Source of the DNA: JANQPD01 sp963715655
GTDB lineage: Bacteria; Bacteroidota; Bacteroidia; Flavobacteriales; Schleiferiaceae
Length of the DNA stretch: 64,000 nt
NCBI GenBank assembly: GCA_963715655.1
Contig: OY970262.1
Location: forward strand, 1,178,001 to 1,242,000
Direction: 5' to 3'
Below the pieces are notes generated by a model. That model worked only from the letters and a program-made list of their open reading frames with translations. It was not told the DNA's origin and searched no databases. Numbering within the stretch: position 1 is the first letter of the stretch; every line of letters begins with the position of its first letter. Positions 61,401 through 64,000 of this stretch are shown here, piece after piece. Position numbers and translations under genes: made by a program.

Positions 61401-64000
61401 GCTTCAAGTATTAATTTCTCTGATGGATACACCTTTGACGATTTAAGCTTACAAGCTGTTAGTTGCCCTACACCAAGTGGTTTAAATACAGCTACTTTAG
61501 TTGATACGGCTGCTAATTTAGCTTGGAATGCCACCGCAGGAGCTTCTAGCTATGATGTATGGTTTGGTCCGCAAGGATTTTACCAAGGTACACAAACTAC
61601 GAGTGGCTTTAGAAGCACGCAAGCAGGCACAACTTTATTGGTAGATACTTTATTGCCAAATATGTGTTATGAATTTGCGGTACGTACCAATTGCGGTGCA
61701 AACGATAGTTCTAATTGGGCGGGGCCATTTGTGTTTTGCACACCTTGCTCTCCTTTTTCAGCACCCTATTTTCAAGATTGGGATGGCGTTTCAACAGGTA
61801 AAGACTTGGATTGTTATAAAGCTATAGAAGATCCTAGTTTTGCGAGTAGTGCGTTTAGCGGTATAAACATTGTAACTTTTGGTTCACCATTTAGCACGCC
61901 CAATCAAATAGAAATGGATAATTCCAGTTCACCGCTGCCGCTTATGTTAGTTTCCCCACCAACTACTGACTTGACCGTTGGGGATAAAAGACTTAAGTTC
62001 AATGCACGGATGAGCTTTGCAACCACACCAGCATCCACTTTGGTTGTTGGTACTATGTCTGTGCCTTCTGATGCATCTACATTTAATCCGATAGATACAA
62101 TAGTTCTTGACGCAACAATACCAGCTGCAGAATATAGAGTGGACTTGACTGCTGCTAGCGGTTACAATGGTACTGATATACATTATGCCTTAGCGCATGG
62201 TCAGGATGCAACTTTTCGAACTATTTACATAGATGATATACTCTACGAAACGATTCCTACATGTCCAGAGCCTTTCGTTGGAGCGGATGCAGGAGCCTTT
62301 TCTATTGACACTTTATCTGCAGAAATATACTGGACTGCAGGAGGTACTAGCACGGCAGATTACCAAGTAGAGTATGGAACAGGAAGCTTTGGAAGTAGTG
62401 GTAACACTAGAATTATAGCAACAAATGATACAGCAAGCATTGCAAACCTAATGGATGCAACAGATTATTGCTTTTGGGTACGTCAAATTTGTGCGGTAGG
62501 AGATTCATCTGCTTGGGCAGGCCCTACTTGTTTCACTACCACTTGTAGAGCAATTGCAGCTCCTTATACCGAAAATTGGGATGGTCTTTCGGCAGGTCTT
62601 GACCTAGGATGCTTTTTGAAAATTGAGGATCCTTCGTTTGCAACGAATGCTTTTAACGGAATTACCATTCAAAACTCCACTTTTAACCAACCGGTATCAA
62701 CACCCAACTTAGTGGAGTTTGATAATGCTGGTGTTTTGACTTCTCCGCTTATTTTGATATCACCATTAACTAAAGACTTAGTCGCAGGCGATAAACGTAT
62801 TCGCTTTTTTGCACGCTCAAATTCTGTTTTCAACTTGCGTACACTTATTGTCGGTACCTTGAGTGATCCTTCTGATGCCGCAACCTTTAATCCCTTGGAT
62901 ACTTTTACAATGACCATTGGGATGGTTGAATACACAACGGAATTTTCAACAGCCAATGGTTATAATGGCACTGATGCTTATTTTGCTATTGCACATGGGC
63001 AAAACAGCACCTTTCAAACCATTTTTGTTGATGATATTTTGTACGAAACTACACCTACATGTGCGCCAAGACCATCGGGTGTTTCCGCATATGGAATTGG
63101 TGCTTCAAGCCTATCGTTTACATGGACTGGAGGTAAATCAACTAGTACAAATTTTGTTGTACAGTACGGAACATCGGGTGTTTTAAATGATCCTTCAAAC
63201 ACAATAGTTGCTTTGTCGAATGATTCATTGGATATAACAAGTTTAACTTCAAATACTAACTATTGTGCTTGGGTTGCGGAAATTTGTACTCCTGGAGATA
63301 CTAGTATATGGGAAGGTCCGGTATGTGCTACAACAGCATGTTTACCCCTTACTGCACCGTTTGTTGAGGATTTTAGCGGAAATACAGTAGGGCACTGGGA
63401 TGGTGCAAATAATTGCTGGGATTTTAGAAGCAATAATCCTGAAACGTCTTCAAGTGGAGGGTACTCTTGGGAGGTTAGAAATACTGCTCAAACTACATCA
63501 GGCACAGGAACAGGCCCAGATCGTGATGCTACATTGTGGCCGGCCATTGGTGGTACTTTTATAACCGCAGATGTTTCAGGTTCTACTACTGCGGGGCCAG
63601 ATAGTACACTTTTAGTCTCGCCTATTATCGATATTTCAGGGCTTAATAATCCTGAGTTTCAATATGCTCTGCACCGCCATGGTTCTAATATGGCTGAGTT
63701 GCACGTAGATATTTATGATGGGACAAATTGGGTGCGAGGCGTACACTCATATACCAGTTTAGCAGGTATTCAATCTGCACCTGGTGATGATTGGAAGGAC
63801 ACCACGGCAAGTTTAAGCGCCTACGCTGGTACTACTAATTTAAGAGTTCGTTTCCGTTCCGTAACTAACGGCTGCTGTGCTGGAGACAATGCTATTGATG
63901 ATGTAAGAATAAGTGATCCTATTGCTTGCCCTGCCCCTTCAGGCTTTACGTCTATGGCTATAACCTCCACTTCTGCGGAAGTGTCTTGGGACACAACTGG
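58455..64000 (+). CDS. Giant secreted repetitive protein (adhesin-like), partial
   Basis: The frame is open from the ATG at 58455 to the window edge: 1,848 codons, and the true end lies outside. A signal peptide covers residues 1-20 (ends WGVQA). The rest alternates MAM/choice-of-anchor-like beta sandwiches and fibronectin type III-like units. The sandwiches repeat DLTAGDK-x-IRF, NGYNGTD and Y(I/V)DDxxYExxPTC; those last marks recur near 59775, 60556, 62226 and 63025, and units span about 800 bp. The FN3 units carry TxxxxxLxWNSV or WVRQICA-type motifs. A T9SS sorting domain is expected at the missing C-terminus. A surface adhesin or polymer-binding protein is likely. Confidence 0.85.
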   Translation, partial: MKRILFLFGLIALSWGVQAQLTAPVTESFTSGSTPTSWSQSATTGGPWVFSTFNNSVNCPQAFDHTGNSGNYAWMDQSGTDAGVILEMPDVNVTSLTTPYLEFYYWMCGSGYTPPNLTYIETYNGTSWSVLDSITTATVGWQYYGYDLTGLTFGTNLVRVRFRAESGGSTSDFFGDNALDDISIIEAPTCQIPTSLSASAITSSGATLSWNSVSNALNGYEVIYGVTGFNPATAGTSSTVTANSLVISTLAGATTYDAYIIADCGTTDGISDTSSPVSFTTLCVPFTAPYSNNFDSETDGQVALCWEQYVNYSTFAYARVENLGTPRSGTQQLALYNQSGFTANDTLVAVSPEFSDLTAGDKQIRFHVKSTDDRVRLFVVTLDANTPGATPTFIDTINFSSIDTYQEIILPITTANNYNGTDTYVGFLYDLSTTAATFDYIYIDDFFYEVIPTCSKVSNLFLSAVTNTSGTIGFSNPSTAVEYEFGPTGFTQGTNAAGIVSSTANPFTISGLPANTEFDVYVRNDCGNGDVSVWEGPFTFRTLCNAINVTYTTGFENDPINSAPLCWSNKVTGSVSAYAEVRALTFTNAPFAGTQALYIYNFNASVNDTVAAISPQFSDLTAGDKRIRFQANVSSTNTELIIATTSSPLSNTYNFLDTISFSSTNTYGEIIFNFNTANGYNGTDEYIVFMHNMGQTFSYVRMDDFTYENAPACIPPLGASLGTFAVTATGASTFWGANSAGFKTYVEVGPQGFAPGVGLATVLDSTLGTVDTLAITGLNAQTDYEFYVQDSCTVDGLSPWVGPFAFTTKCLITSPITLPLNEDFESYTAGAFGPNEDFCNIGYYWSFEGGDASSRIRTTAGTAFNKSGLQAFTLDHSPSASNINTNFLILTVDLSTNTTASGIELGFSYMEHGQEANSDNMVWVRGAPTDPWIQIYDLELNSAGNGTYNDVSQLDIVAPITAAGQSIGALTQIRFGQSGRFSASSINFSDGYTFDDLSLQAVSCPTPSGLNTATLVDTAANLAWNATAGASSYDVWFGPQGFYQGTQTTSGFRSTQAGTTLLVDTLLPNMCYEFAVRTNCGANDSSNWAGPFVFCTPCSPFSAPYFQDWDGVSTGKDLDCYKAIEDPSFASSAFSGINIVTFGSPFSTPNQIEMDNSSSPLPLMLVSPPTTDLTVGDKRLKFNARMSFATTPASTLVVGTMSVPSDASTFNPIDTIVLDATIPAAEYRVDLTAASGYNGTDIHYALAHGQDATFRTIYIDDILYETIPTCPEPFVGADAGAFSIDTLSAEIYWTAGGTSTADYQVEYGTGSFGSSGNTRIIATNDTASIANLMDATDYCFWVRQICAVGDSSAWAGPTCFTTTCRAIAAPYTENWDGLSAGLDLGCFLKIEDPSFATNAFNGITIQNSTFNQPVSTPNLVEFDNAGVLTSPLILISPLTKDLVAGDKRIRFFARSNSVFNLRTLIVGTLSDPSDAATFNPLDTFTMTIGMVEYTTEFSTANGYNGTDAYFAIAHGQNSTFQTIFVDDILYETTPTCAPRPSGVSAYGIGASSLSFTWTGGKSTSTNFVVQYGTSGVLNDPSNTIVALSNDSLDITSLTSNTNYCAWVAEICTPGDTSIWEGPVCATTACLPLTAPFVEDFSGNTVGHWDGANNCWDFRSNNPETSSSGGYSWEVRNTAQTTSGTGTGPDRDATLWPAIGGTFITADVSGSTTAGPDSTLLVSPIIDISGLNNPEFQYALHRHGSNMAELHVDIYDGTNWVRGVHSYTSLAGIQSAPGDDWKDTTASLSAYAGTTNLRVRFRSVTNGCCAGDNAIDDVRISDPIACPAPSGFTSMAITSTSAEVSWDTT

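Overview
The window looks like chromosomal DNA of a Bacteroidota bacterium, most likely a Flavobacteriia-like marine or freshwater lineage. It is AT-rich. Several secreted proteins end in type IX secretion (T9SS) sorting domains of type A (FPNP-type) or of the gliding-motility CHU_C/type B kind. DnaE carries an N-terminal proofreading exonuclease. HemB has the Cys-poor metal site. Several genes are preceded by the Bacteroidota -7 promoter element TAnnTTTG. No phage, CRISPR array or large integrative element was seen.

Layout. 1-5.9 kb: a truncated alpha/beta hydrolase, pckA with its own terminator and a palindromic promoter, a DUF423/DUF4476 pair, a saccharopine dehydrogenase-like gene and a glycosyltransferase. 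6-10.9 kb: a T9SS cargo protein, the rpsP-rimM-trmN6 group, a patatin phospholipase and a 59-aa membrane peptide. 10.9-14.7 kb: a frameshifted APC permease, an orphan barrel-like protein between two degenerate repeats, and an M28 peptidase. 14.8-19.7 kb: a minus-strand cluster with an arylsulfotransferase-like T9SS protein, an MbnP-like protein, a diheme peroxidase (MbnH-like) and a YHYH protein, possibly a copper or redox surface system. 19.8-21.1 kb: an ammonium transporter with three lesions. 21.3-23.4 kb: an AraC regulator whose start codon lies in a perfect inverted repeat, and a YCF48-like T9SS protein.

23.5-36.7 kb is a heme biosynthesis locus: hemL, hemB, hemF, hemE, hemD, hemC and hemA on the minus strand, then a divergent AraC regulator and hemH. 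Between the heme genes sit two PIN-domain toxin-antitoxin pairs, a GxxExxY gene bounded by inverted repeats, a DUF1016 nuclease, an 18-copy 7-bp tandem repeat and a displaced second copy of the hemL 3' end. The locus covers tetrapyrrole synthesis from glutamyl-tRNA to heme except protoporphyrinogen oxidation, for which no gene is visible.

36.7-50 kb: two lipoproteins, a hybrid 7TMR-DISM histidine kinase, dnaE, trxA, a DUF58 protein, a second histidine kinase, a bestrophin-like channel and a gliding-motility C-terminal-domain protein. 50.1-55.6 kb: an assimilatory sulfate operon (SLC13 permease, cysC, cysD, cysN, then an acyltransferase) behind a promoter that overlaps a 9-bp inverted repeat.

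55.8-56.5 kb holds the most unusual structure: one intact tRNA-Arg(UCU), preceded in its own transcription direction by five tandem 86-87-bp units that repeat the tRNA 5' part, and followed by two units that repeat the tRNA 3' part. In the partial copies the anticodon arm is replaced by a perfect hairpin, TCCCGCT-NNN-AGCGGGA. A promoter-like box and a terminator frame the whole array. The window ends with a BamA/D15-like outer membrane protein and the first 1,848 codons of a giant repetitive secreted protein that runs off the end.
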